A DNA stretch of 64,000 bases, taken from Aquabacterium parvum. Lineage in GTDB: Bacteria; Pseudomonadota; Gammaproteobacteria; Burkholderiales; Burkholderiaceae_C. The notes under the pieces are model-generated. The model worked only from the letters and a program-made list of their open reading frames with translations. It had not been told where the DNA came from and made no database searches. Below are positions 57,846 to 64,000 of this stretch, in pieces. Position 1 is the first letter of the stretch. Every line of letters starts with the position of its first letter. The stretch is taken from assembly GCF_001447195.1 (NCBI RefSeq), contig NZ_LFRI01000386.1, positions 186,001 to 250,000 of the forward strand, read 5' to 3'. The position numbers and the translations under genes were made by a program.

Positions 57846-58982
57846 ATGAGTCAAGCCGCTTCTTCCGCCCTGCCGTCCTTCTTCAGCGATGCCCGCGATG
57901 TCACCGCGGGTGACGACACCCGCCGCGCCACGGACGCCCAGCTCTTTGCCCACGCCGCCCTGGCGGTCGAGGCCGCTGCGGGCCTGCCCGTGGCCGAAGC
58001 CACCGTGGCCGCCGCCGAGCGCGCCGAGCAATCGCAAGCCGAGGCCGCAGCCGACAAGGCCGCCAAGCGCCACGCCTTCGAGATGAACAAGCTCAGCAAG
58101 CGCCTGCACCGCGAGGTGGGCGAGGCCATCACCGACTTCAACATGATCGAAGACGGCGACAAAGTCATGGTGTGCATGTCCGGTGGCAAGGACAGCTACT
58201 CCTTGCTCGACATCCTGATGAACCTGCAAAAGCGCGCGCCCATCAACTTCGAGATCGTCGCCGTCAACCTTGACCAGAAGCAGCCCGGCTTTCCAGAGCA
58301 CGTGCTGCCCGAGTACCTCACCAAAGTGGGCGTGCCCTTCCGAATCGAAGAGCAGGACACCTACAGCGTGGTCAAGCGCGTGGTGCCCGAAGGCAAGACC
58401 ACTTGCTCGCTGTGCTCGCGCCTGCGTCGCGGCATCCTCTACCGCGTGGCCACCGAACTGGGCTGCACCAAGATCGCCCTGGGCCACCACCGCGACGACA
58501 TCCTGCAGACCATGTTCATGAACATGTTTTTCGGCTCCAAGCTCAAGGGCATGCCGCCGAAGCTGGTGACCGACAACGGCGAACACGTGGTCATCCGCCC
58601 GCTGGCCTACTGCCGCGAGAAGGACCTCGCCAAATACGCCGAGCACCGCGAGTTCCCCATCATCCCGTGCAACCTGTGCGGCAGCCAGGAAGGCCTGCAG
58701 CGCCAGCAGATGCGCGAGATGATCAACGAGTGGGACGAGAAGTTCCCCGGCCGCGTCGACAACATGTTCACCGCGCTGGCCAACATCGTGCCCTCGCACA
58801 TGATGGACAAGAACCTCTACCCCTTCACCACCATCAAGGCCACCGGCGCGCCGGTCAAGGGCGGCGACATCGCCTTCGACGAGGACGAAGACGAGTCTTG
58901 TGGCGACAAACCCGCAGGCAACGGCCTGCCCGGCGAAGCCAGCATCTCGCTGGCCAGCCTCAAGCTGCGCAAGGCGGACTGA
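57846..58982 (+). CDS. ttcA: tRNA 2-thiocytidine biosynthesis protein TtcA
   Basis: A 378-residue PP-loop ATPase. [10 protein letters not shown] is the PP-loop near residue 115. The cysteine pairs that bind the FeS cluster are [10 protein letters not shown] and PCNLCGSQ, and [17 protein letters not shown] is a family block. It makes s2C32 in tRNA. The E. coli enzyme is about 311 residues; here there is an N-terminal extension of about 75 residues rich in Ala, Glu and Asp (residues 1-78) before [13 protein letters not shown], which is the usual start. The ATG at 57846 has GGAAGG only 2 bp away; an internal start cannot be excluded. Confidence 0.93.
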   Translation: MSQAASSALPSFFSDARDVTAGDDTRRATDAQLFAHAALAVEAAAGLPVAEATVAAAERAEQSQAEAAADKAAKRHAFEMNKLSKRLHREVGEAITDFNMIEDGDKVMVCMSGGKDSYSLLDILMNLQKRAPINFEIVAVNLDQKQPGFPEHVLPEYLTKVGVPFRIEEQDTYSVVKRVVPEGKTTCSLCSRLRRGILYRVATELGCTKIALGHHRDDILQTMFMNMFFGSKLKGMPPKLVTDNGEHVVIRPLAYCREKDLAKYAEHREFPIIPCNLCGSQEGLQRQQMREMINEWDEKFPGRVDNMFTALANIVPSHMMDKNLYPFTTIKATGAPVKGGDIAFDEDEDESCGDKPAGNGLPGEASISLASLKLRKAD

Positions 58983-59016
58983 GGTGCACGGCGGTCGCGC
59001 TCAACTGCCTGGTGCC

Positions 59017-59679
59017 ATGTTGGGTCTCCATCACCTGGGCCGCCTTGGGCTGCTGGCCCTGTTGAGCCTGCTCGCTTTGCTGACTGGTTGCGCCGCCACC
59101 CACGTGGTCAGCCAGGTGTCTGCCTACGGCCCCTGGCCTGAGGCGAGCAAGCCTGGCGCTTACGCCTTCGAGCGCCTGCCCTCGCAAGCGGTGCAGGCCG
59201 CCGATCAGTCCCGACTGGAGTCCGCCGCCGAGCCAGCCTTGCTCAAGCGGGGCTTTCACCGCGTCGAGCAGCCTGAACTGGCCGACTACACGGTGCAGAT
59301 CGACGCCAGCGTGCGCACCGAACCCCGCACCCGCTACGACCCGCTGTTGGCTCCTTATGGCATGCACCCTGGCCACCTCGGTCCCGCGCACCCCCATTTT
59401 TGGCGCCCAGGCGTGGGCGGCTGGTGGGGCAGCGGTGGATCGAGCCTGAGCTTCTCGCTGGCGCTGGAGCCGCCCTGGGTCACGCTGGAGTTGCGCCTGC
59501 TCATCCGCGACCGCCGCGACGGTCGGGTGTTGTACGAAACCCAGGCCGCCCACGATCGGGTGGGGGCACTCGACGAGTCGGTGCTGCCTTACGTCTTCGA
59601 AGCCGCGCTAGACGGCTTTCCGCAACCACCCAGGGGCCGGCGCGTCGTGACCGTGCCGCTGCCGGATGCCCGCCGCTGA
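59017..59679 (+). CDS. DUF4136-family lipoprotein
   Basis: A 220-residue protein with a lipoprotein signal (lipobox LLTGC, Cys25) and a DUF4136-like domain: [14 protein letters not shown] start (YAFERLPSQ), [28 protein letters not shown] (in part), a Gly/Trp/Pro-rich loop ([15 protein letters not shown]) and [26 protein letters not shown] (in part). Members are outer-membrane lipoproteins of unknown role. It lies between ttcA and glmU, both plus-strand, with 34 and 58 bp gaps, so a shared transcript is possible. Confidence 0.82.
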   Translation: MLGLHHLGRLGLLALLSLLALLTGCAATHVVSQVSAYGPWPEASKPGAYAFERLPSQAVQAADQSRLESAAEPALLKRGFHRVEQPELADYTVQIDASVRTEPRTRYDPLLAPYGMHPGHLGPAHPHFWRPGVGGWWGSGGSSLSFSLALEPPWVTLELRLLIRDRRDGRVLYETQAAHDRVGALDESVLPYVFEAALDGFPQPPRGRRVVTVPLPDARR

Positions 59680-59737
59680 CCCCGCGCTGGCGCAGCACCC
59701 ATCCCCCTTCAGCCTCATCCATTCAAGCAGGACCCCC

Positions 59738-61132
59738 ATGTCGCTTTCCATCGTCATCATGGCCGCGGGCAAAGGCACCCGCATGAAGTCTGCGCGCCCG
59801 AAGGTGCTGCACAAACTGGCCGGCCGGCCCATGTTGGCTCATGTCATCGGCACCACGGCCACCCTGCAAGCGGCGCAGCAGATCGTCATCACGGGCCATG
59901 GCGCCGAGCTGGTCGAGCCGGCGATGAGCGCAGCCTTCCCGCAGGCCCCGCTGAGCTTCGTGCGCCAGGAGCCGCAACTGGGCACCGGCCACGCCGTGCA
60001 GCAGGCCGTGCCCGTGCTGCCCGACGAAGGCATCACCCTCATCCTCAATGGCGACACGCCGCTGATCCGGGCCAGCACCGCGCAGGCACTGGTCGATGCC
60101 TGTGCTGGCGGCAAGCTGGCCCTGCTGACCATCGAGCTCGCCGACCCCATCGGCTACGGCCGCATCGTGCGTGACGCCTCGGGCGAGCGCGTGCTGGCCA
60201 TCGTCGAGCACAAGGACGCTTCGCCTGAACAGCGCGCCATCCGCGAGGTCTACACCGGCATGATGGCCGCGCCCACCGCGCACCTCAAGCGCTGGCTGGC
60301 TGGCCTGACCAACAACAACGCCCAAGGCGAGTACTACCTGACCGACGTCGTGGCCATGGCCCAGGCCGAGGGCGTGAGCGTGGTGGCAGCCCAGCCCCAG
60401 GACGAGGTCGAGGTGCTGGGTGTCAACAGCCCGGCGCAGCTGGCCGAGCTCGAGCGCCGTCATCAGCGTGCCCAGGCTGAGCGCCTGATGGAGCAGGGCG
60501 TGCGCCTGGCCGACCCGGCGCGTTTCGACCTGCGCGGCAGCCTGCAGGCAGGCCGCGACGTCGACATCGACGTCAACTGCGTCTTCGAGGGCAGCGTCAC
60601 GCTCGGCGACGAGGTGCAGATCGGCGCCAACTGCTTCATCCGCAATGCGCGCATCGAAGCCGGCGCGGTCATCCACCCGTTCACTCACATCGATGGCGAC
60701 AAGGACGGCGCCACCGTGGGCGCAGGCTCGCTGATCGGGCCCTTCGCCCGCCTGCGCCCTGGCGCCCAACTGGGCCCCGAGGTGCACATCGGCAACTTCG
60801 TCGAGGTCAAGAACAGCACGATGGCCAAGGGCGCCAAGGCCAACCACCTGGCCTACCTGGGCGACGCCACCGTGGGCGAGCGAGTGAACTATGGCGCCGG
60901 CGCCATCACCGCCAACTACGACGGCGCCAACAAGCACCGCACCGTCATCGAGGCCGACGTGCACGTGGGCTCGAACTGCGTGCTGATCGCACCCGTGACC
61001 CTGGGCGCGGGCGCCACGATCGGCGGCGGCAGCACCATCAGCAAGGACGCGCCTGCGGGCTCGCTGACCGTGGCGCGGGCCAAACAGGTGTCGCTGCCGG
61101 GCTGGCAGCGGCCACAAAAACAACGCCCTTGA
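59738..61132 (+). CDS. glmU: Bifunctional GlcN-1-P acetyltransferase/UDP-GlcNAc pyrophosphorylase GlmU
   Basis: A 464-residue GlmU. The N-terminal uridyltransferase has [38 protein letters not shown] and LNGDTPLI. The C-terminal left-handed beta-helix has hexapeptides ([27 protein letters not shown]) and the acetyltransferase residues in [28 protein letters not shown] (in part). It makes UDP-GlcNAc for peptidoglycan and LPS. The start at 59738 is standard. glmS, the preceding step in the pathway, begins 1.4 kb downstream. Confidence 0.97.
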   Translation: MSLSIVIMAAGKGTRMKSARPKVLHKLAGRPMLAHVIGTTATLQAAQQIVITGHGAELVEPAMSAAFPQAPLSFVRQEPQLGTGHAVQQAVPVLPDEGITLILNGDTPLIRASTAQALVDACAGGKLALLTIELADPIGYGRIVRDASGERVLAIVEHKDASPEQRAIREVYTGMMAAPTAHLKRWLAGLTNNNAQGEYYLTDVVAMAQAEGVSVVAAQPQDEVEVLGVNSPAQLAELERRHQRAQAERLMEQGVRLADPARFDLRGSLQAGRDVDIDVNCVFEGSVTLGDEVQIGANCFIRNARIEAGAVIHPFTHIDGDKDGATVGAGSLIGPFARLRPGAQLGPEVHIGNFVEVKNSTMAKGAKANHLAYLGDATVGERVNYGAGAITANYDGANKHRTVIEADVHVGSNCVLIAPVTLGAGATIGGGSTISKDAPAGSLTVARAKQVSLPGWQRPQKQRP

Positions 61133-61136
61133 TTCC

Positions 61137-61169
61137 CTGAGGGGCAGGGCCGGGTCATTGCCCCTTCAG
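61137..61169 (+). other. Hairpin after glmU
   Basis: CTGAGGGGCA pairs with TGCCCCTTCAG (one bulge) around a 12-nt loop, 4 bp after the glmU stop. There is no T run after it, so it may be a pause or Rho-assisted site or an mRNA-stabilising 3' end. Confidence 0.4.
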
Positions 61170-61229
61170 TTGGTGGGACGCCTGCCGTTAACATTCGGCA
61201 TCCATCGAACCGGTCCCGAGCCGCACGCC

Positions 61230-61883
61230 GTGAATCACTACGAACGACTGAAGGTCACCCAGGATGCCCCGCCCGAGGTCATCCGGGCTGCTTACCGAGC
61301 GCTGGCCAACCGCCTGCAGGCACACCCGCCGGCGCCTGGCGCTGCGGCCGATGCCGCCCAGGAAGAGATGATGGGGTTGAACGCGGCGTACGAAACCCTG
61401 ATCGATCCGATGCTGCGCCGTGACTACGACGCCAGCCTGGCGCCCGGCCAAGGGTGGCAAAAGCCGGTTGGAGGCGACGATGACGACGCGGCGCCCGGTG
61501 AGGGCGGTGCGATGGCCCCTGCTGCGCCGGATGCCGCCGTCCCTGGCCTGATGGCCCAGGAGTCGGCGTTCGCACCTGAGCCCAACCAGGTCATGCTGGG
61601 CACCTTCATCGCCTTGCTGTTGATCGTGCTGGGCTTCGCGTGGTACTTCACGCGCTCGGGGGCCTCTGCTCCTGCGATGGACGCTGCTGTCGTCAAGCAG
61701 ATCGGTGAGCAAAGCAACGTGGCGATCGACCCGCTGAGTGGCGCGGTGGCGCGCCCGTTGGCAAGCGTCTTCCCCAGCATGCATCCACTGGACGGGCCCA
61801 GCATCGAGCTGAGGTCCGAGTCCTTGTTGCTCAGCGCCCGACCGGCCGCCGAGCGCGTGGCCGCCCCCAAGGCCGCAGACTGA
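61230..61883 (+). CDS. Degenerate J-domain membrane protein
   Basis: A 217-residue protein. Residues 1-65 match a DnaJ J-domain (NHYERLKVTQDAPPEVIRAAYRALANRLQ...GLNAAYETLIDPMLRRDYD, in part) but the essential HPD tripeptide reads HPP. A Gly/Asp/Ala-rich linker (75-115) precedes one transmembrane segment (about 127-146), and the C-terminal 70 residues lie on the other side. Without the Asp of HPD, stimulation of DnaK is unlikely; it could act as an adaptor. Start is the GTG at 61230, where the J-domain begins. Convergent with lrp. Confidence 0.75.
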   Translation: MNHYERLKVTQDAPPEVIRAAYRALANRLQAHPPAPGAAADAAQEEMMGLNAAYETLIDPMLRRDYDASLAPGQGWQKPVGGDDDDAAPGEGGAMAPAAPDAAVPGLMAQESAFAPEPNQVMLGTFIALLLIVLGFAWYFTRSGASAPAMDAAVVKQIGEQSNVAIDPLSGAVARPLASVFPSMHPLDGPSIELRSESLLLSARPAAERVAAPKAAD

Positions 61884-61886
61884 TCG

Positions 61887-62432
61887 TCAACGGCTGGAGG
61901 TGTTGCTCGCTGCAGCGCCTGGCGCGGCCGGCAAGGGCACGGCGGTGCCGAATTTCGCCCGTTTCACGCCGAAAAAGGCGCGCACATTGCGCACCCGTGC
62001 GTCCTCGTTGAGCAGGCGTCGCGCCACGTCCTGGTAGGCGGGCATGTCGGCGACCTGGATCACCAGCACGAAGTCCGGTCCGGGCGAGACCCGCCAGCAT
62101 TGCTGCACGCTGGGCTCGTCCACCGCGCGGGCCTCGAAAGCATCCAGCGCCTCGTGGGTCTGCACGTCCAGGCTCACTTCCACCAGGGCGCTCAGGCCCC
62201 AGCCCGTCCAGGCGGCCAGTTTGGTGGGCGACAGGATGGCCACGCGTTTTTCGATCACGCCGGCTTGGGTCAGCCGTTGCACGCGGCGGTGACAGGTGGC
62301 AGGGGACAGGTTCACGGCTTCGGCCAGCGCCTGGTTGGTCAGGCTGGCGTCGGCCTGCAACAACGACAAGATCCGCCAGTCGTGGGCATCCAGTTGAGGG
62401 GATGCATCGCCAGGCATGGTGGAATCTTTCAT
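61887..62432 (-). CDS. Lrp/AsnC-family transcriptional regulator
   Basis: A 181-residue regulator. The N-terminal helix-turn-helix is in [31 protein letters not shown] (in part); the RAM/AsnC domain follows ([53 protein letters not shown] in part). The extra C-terminal 25 residues are Ala/Pro/Ser. Such proteins respond to amino acids. It is divergent from glmS with a 148-bp shared region that holds an inverted repeat. Two in-frame ATGs (62432 and 62417) are possible starts. It may regulate glmS or itself; inference. Confidence 0.9.
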   Translation of the reverse strand: MKDSTMPGDASPQLDAHDWRILSLLQADASLTNQALAEAVNLSPATCHRRVQRLTQAGVIEKRVAILSPTKLAAWTGWGLSALVEVSLDVQTHEALDAFEARAVDEPSVQQCWRVSPGPDFVLVIQVADMPAYQDVARRLLNEDARVRNVRAFFGVKRAKFGTAVPLPAAPGAAASNTSSR

Positions 62433-62490
62433 TTGCAGAGGAATGGTTGATGTTTATCCCGTAATTTTGTCACGCTGCGATGATTCGTTC

Positions 62491-62506
62491 AATTTCAATC
62501 GAAATT
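62491..62506. promoter_or_regulatory. Inverted repeat in the lrp-glmS intergenic region
   Basis: AATTTC AATC GAAATT, a perfect 6-bp inverted repeat with a 4-bp spacer, in an AT-rich patch that contrasts with the GC-rich surroundings. Size and symmetry suit an Lrp/AsnC binding site. It is 58 bp upstream of lrp and 75 bp upstream of glmS. Confidence 0.55.
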
Positions 62507-62580
62507 TGGAAGAACATTCCGCATTGATTGCCCTAGCATCCGCGCTGCATCACCACCACCAACAGCGGGAGTCCCCCCTC

Positions 62581-64000
62581 ATGTGCGGCATCGTTGGCGC
62601 CATCGGCGCACGCAACATCACCCCGGTCCTGGTCGAAGGCCTCAAGCGCCTGGAGTACCGCGGCTACGACTCCTGCGGCGTGGCCGTGTTGCAAGACGGC
62701 GCGCTGCGCCGCAGCCGCTCCACCCAGCGCGTGGCCGAGTTGCAGGCGCAGGCTGACTCTGACGGCATCCACAGCAACCTGGGCATCGCGCACACCCGTT
62801 GGGCCACGCACGGCGCGCCGGCGGTGCACAACGCCCACCCGCACTTCTCGCACGGCCCGGGCGCCGACGCCGCCACCGCCAAGCCGGGCCGCGTGGCCTT
62901 GGTGCACAACGGCATCATCGAGAACCACGAAGAGCTGCGTCGCGAGCTGCAGGCCAAGGGCTACGTCTTCCTGAGCCAGACCGACACCGAGGTCATCTGC
63001 CACCTGGTCGACCAGCTCTACGACGGCGACCTGCTGGCCGCGGTCAAGGCCGCCACCCGGCGCCTGCATGGGGCCTACGCCATCGCCGTCTTCCATCGCG
63101 ACGAGCCGCAGCGCATCGTCGGCGCGCGCCAGGGCTCGCCCCTGGTGATGGGCGTGGGCGGCGCCGACGCCACCGAGCGCTTCCTGGCGTCCGACGCCAT
63201 GGCGCTGGCGGGTGTCACCGACCAGATCGTCTACCTGGAAGAAGGCGACGTGGTTGACCTGCAGCCCGGTCGCCACTGGATCGAGCACATCGCGCCTGGC
63301 GCCGCCGAACACGTGCGCGTGGACCCGACCGAGCGCCCGGTGCGCACCGTCACCGCCCACAGCGGCGCGGTCGAGTTGGGCCCCTATCGCCACTACATGC
63401 AAAAGGAAATCTTCGAGCAGCCGCGCGCCATCGCGGACACGCTCGAAGGTGTCGAGGCGATCACGCCCACGCTGTTCGGCGAGCAGGCCGAGGCCGTGTT
63501 TGGTCAGATCGACCGCGTGCTGATCCTGGCTTGCGGCACCAGCTACTACTCGGGCTCCACCGCCAAGTACTGGCTCGAATCCATCGCCAAGATCCCGACC
63601 AGCGTCGAGATCGCCAGCGAGTACCGCTACCGCGACAGCGTGCCCGATCCGCGCACGCTCATCGTCACCATCAGCCAGTCTGGCGAGACGGCCGACACCA
63701 TCGCTGCGCTCAAGCACGCGCGTGGCCTGGGCATGGAGCAGACGCTGACCATCTGCAACGTGAGCACGAGCGCCATGGTGCGCGAGTGCAAGCTCGCGTA
63801 TGTGACGCGCGCCGGCGTGGAGATCGGGGTGGCCTCGACCAAGGCCTTCACCACGCAGCTGGCGGGCCTGTTCCTGCTGACGCTGACGCTGGCCAAGCTG
63901 CGCGGGCACCTGAGCCCCGAGGCGGAAGCCGAGCACCTCAAGGCCATGCGCCACCTGCCGGCCGCGCTGCAGGCCGTGCTGGCGCTGGAGCCGCAGGTCG
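62581..64000 (+). CDS. glmS: Glutamine-fructose-6-phosphate aminotransferase GlmS (3' truncated)
   Basis: The first 473 residues of GlmS; the window ends inside the second isomerase (SIS) domain. The glutaminase domain begins MCGIVGAIG with the nucleophile Cys2, followed by [36 protein letters not shown] and [13 protein letters not shown] [11 protein letters not shown]. The isomerase part has [40 protein letters not shown] and [16 protein letters not shown]. It makes glucosamine-6-phosphate, feeding GlmM and GlmU for cell wall synthesis. The start at 62581 is fixed by the need for Cys2. No glmS ribozyme is visible upstream; control may come through the divergent Lrp. Confidence 0.97.
   Translation, partial: MCGIVGAIGARNITPVLVEGLKRLEYRGYDSCGVAVLQDGALRRSRSTQRVAELQAQADSDGIHSNLGIAHTRWATHGAPAVHNAHPHFSHGPGADAATAKPGRVALVHNGIIENHEELRRELQAKGYVFLSQTDTEVICHLVDQLYDGDLLAAVKAATRRLHGAYAIAVFHRDEPQRIVGARQGSPLVMGVGGADATERFLASDAMALAGVTDQIVYLEEGDVVDLQPGRHWIEHIAPGAAEHVRVDPTERPVRTVTAHSGAVELGPYRHYMQKEIFEQPRAIADTLEGVEAITPTLFGEQAEAVFGQIDRVLILACGTSYYSGSTAKYWLESIAKIPTSVEIASEYRYRDSVPDPRTLIVTISQSGETADTIAALKHARGLGMEQTLTICNVSTSAMVRECKLAYVTRAGVEIGVASTKAFTTQLAGLFLLTLTLAKLRGHLSPEAEAEHLKAMRHLPAALQAVLALEPQV

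Overview
The window is GC-rich, tightly packed chromosomal DNA from a betaproteobacterium, most likely a Burkholderiales member of the Comamonadaceae/Sphaerotilaceae type. The support is the mix of genes: ptsN-hprK without a local PTS operon, a double-length UvrA, a PhaZ-type polyhydroxyalkanoate depolymerase, PEP-CTERM proteins, Lrp next to glmS, and folB-ttcA-glmU-glmS order. The genus cannot be fixed from sequence alone. I see no insertion sequence, prophage, integrase, CRISPR array, rRNA or tRNA. The first gene (slmA) and the last gene (glmS) are cut by the window edges.

Positions 1-6217 are mostly housekeeping genes: slmA, a PEP-CTERM protein, a DUF815 ATPase overlapping mutT, a small anchored protein, a crotonase, a SWIB-domain protein and an old-yellow-enzyme relative. 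Positions 6232-20460 form an iron/metal block on the minus strand. One apparent five-gene operon encodes a catecholate-siderophore-type TonB receptor, a PiuC dioxygenase, a PepSY protein, a cytochrome b561 and an FMN alpha-hydroxyacid oxidase. A second encodes a complete haem uptake system (small HemP-like protein, PEP-CTERM protein, receptor, HmuS, HmuT, HmuU, HmuV). Between them lies terC behind a yybP-ykoY manganese riboswitch. Both iron operons have Fur-box-like sequences at their start. A third, promoter-overlapping Fur-like box at 11567-11585 has no gene behind it and may drive a small RNA. The fur gene itself is in the window (27287-27727) with its own Fur-like site, so regulator and targets are close together.

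Positions 20545-32349 carry envelope and core functions: bepA, moaC, a PglL-type ligase, hpf, ptsN-hprK, fur/bamE, dapB-exbB-exbD and msrPQ. Positions 32407-52793 are a looser accessory stretch: a secreted CocE hydrolase, an AEC transporter, a Tat/lipoprotein intradiol dioxygenase, a 1961-residue UvrA with four ATPase modules, a chemoreceptor, a stress protein, a GST, a PHA depolymerase and prpE. Positions 52921-64000 return to core genes: lpxC, a MidA-type methyltransferase, a pteridine-reductase-like SDR with folB, an AraC regulator, ttcA, glmU, a degenerate J-domain protein, and lrp divergent from glmS.

The points most worth a second look are the reductive-iron operon with its FMN oxidase, the orphan Fur-type promoter and candidate small RNA, the PEP-CTERM protein inside the haem operon, the four-module UvrA, and Lys/Ala histone-like tails on three unrelated proteins. 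All function calls rest on reading the translated sequence; no database search was run.
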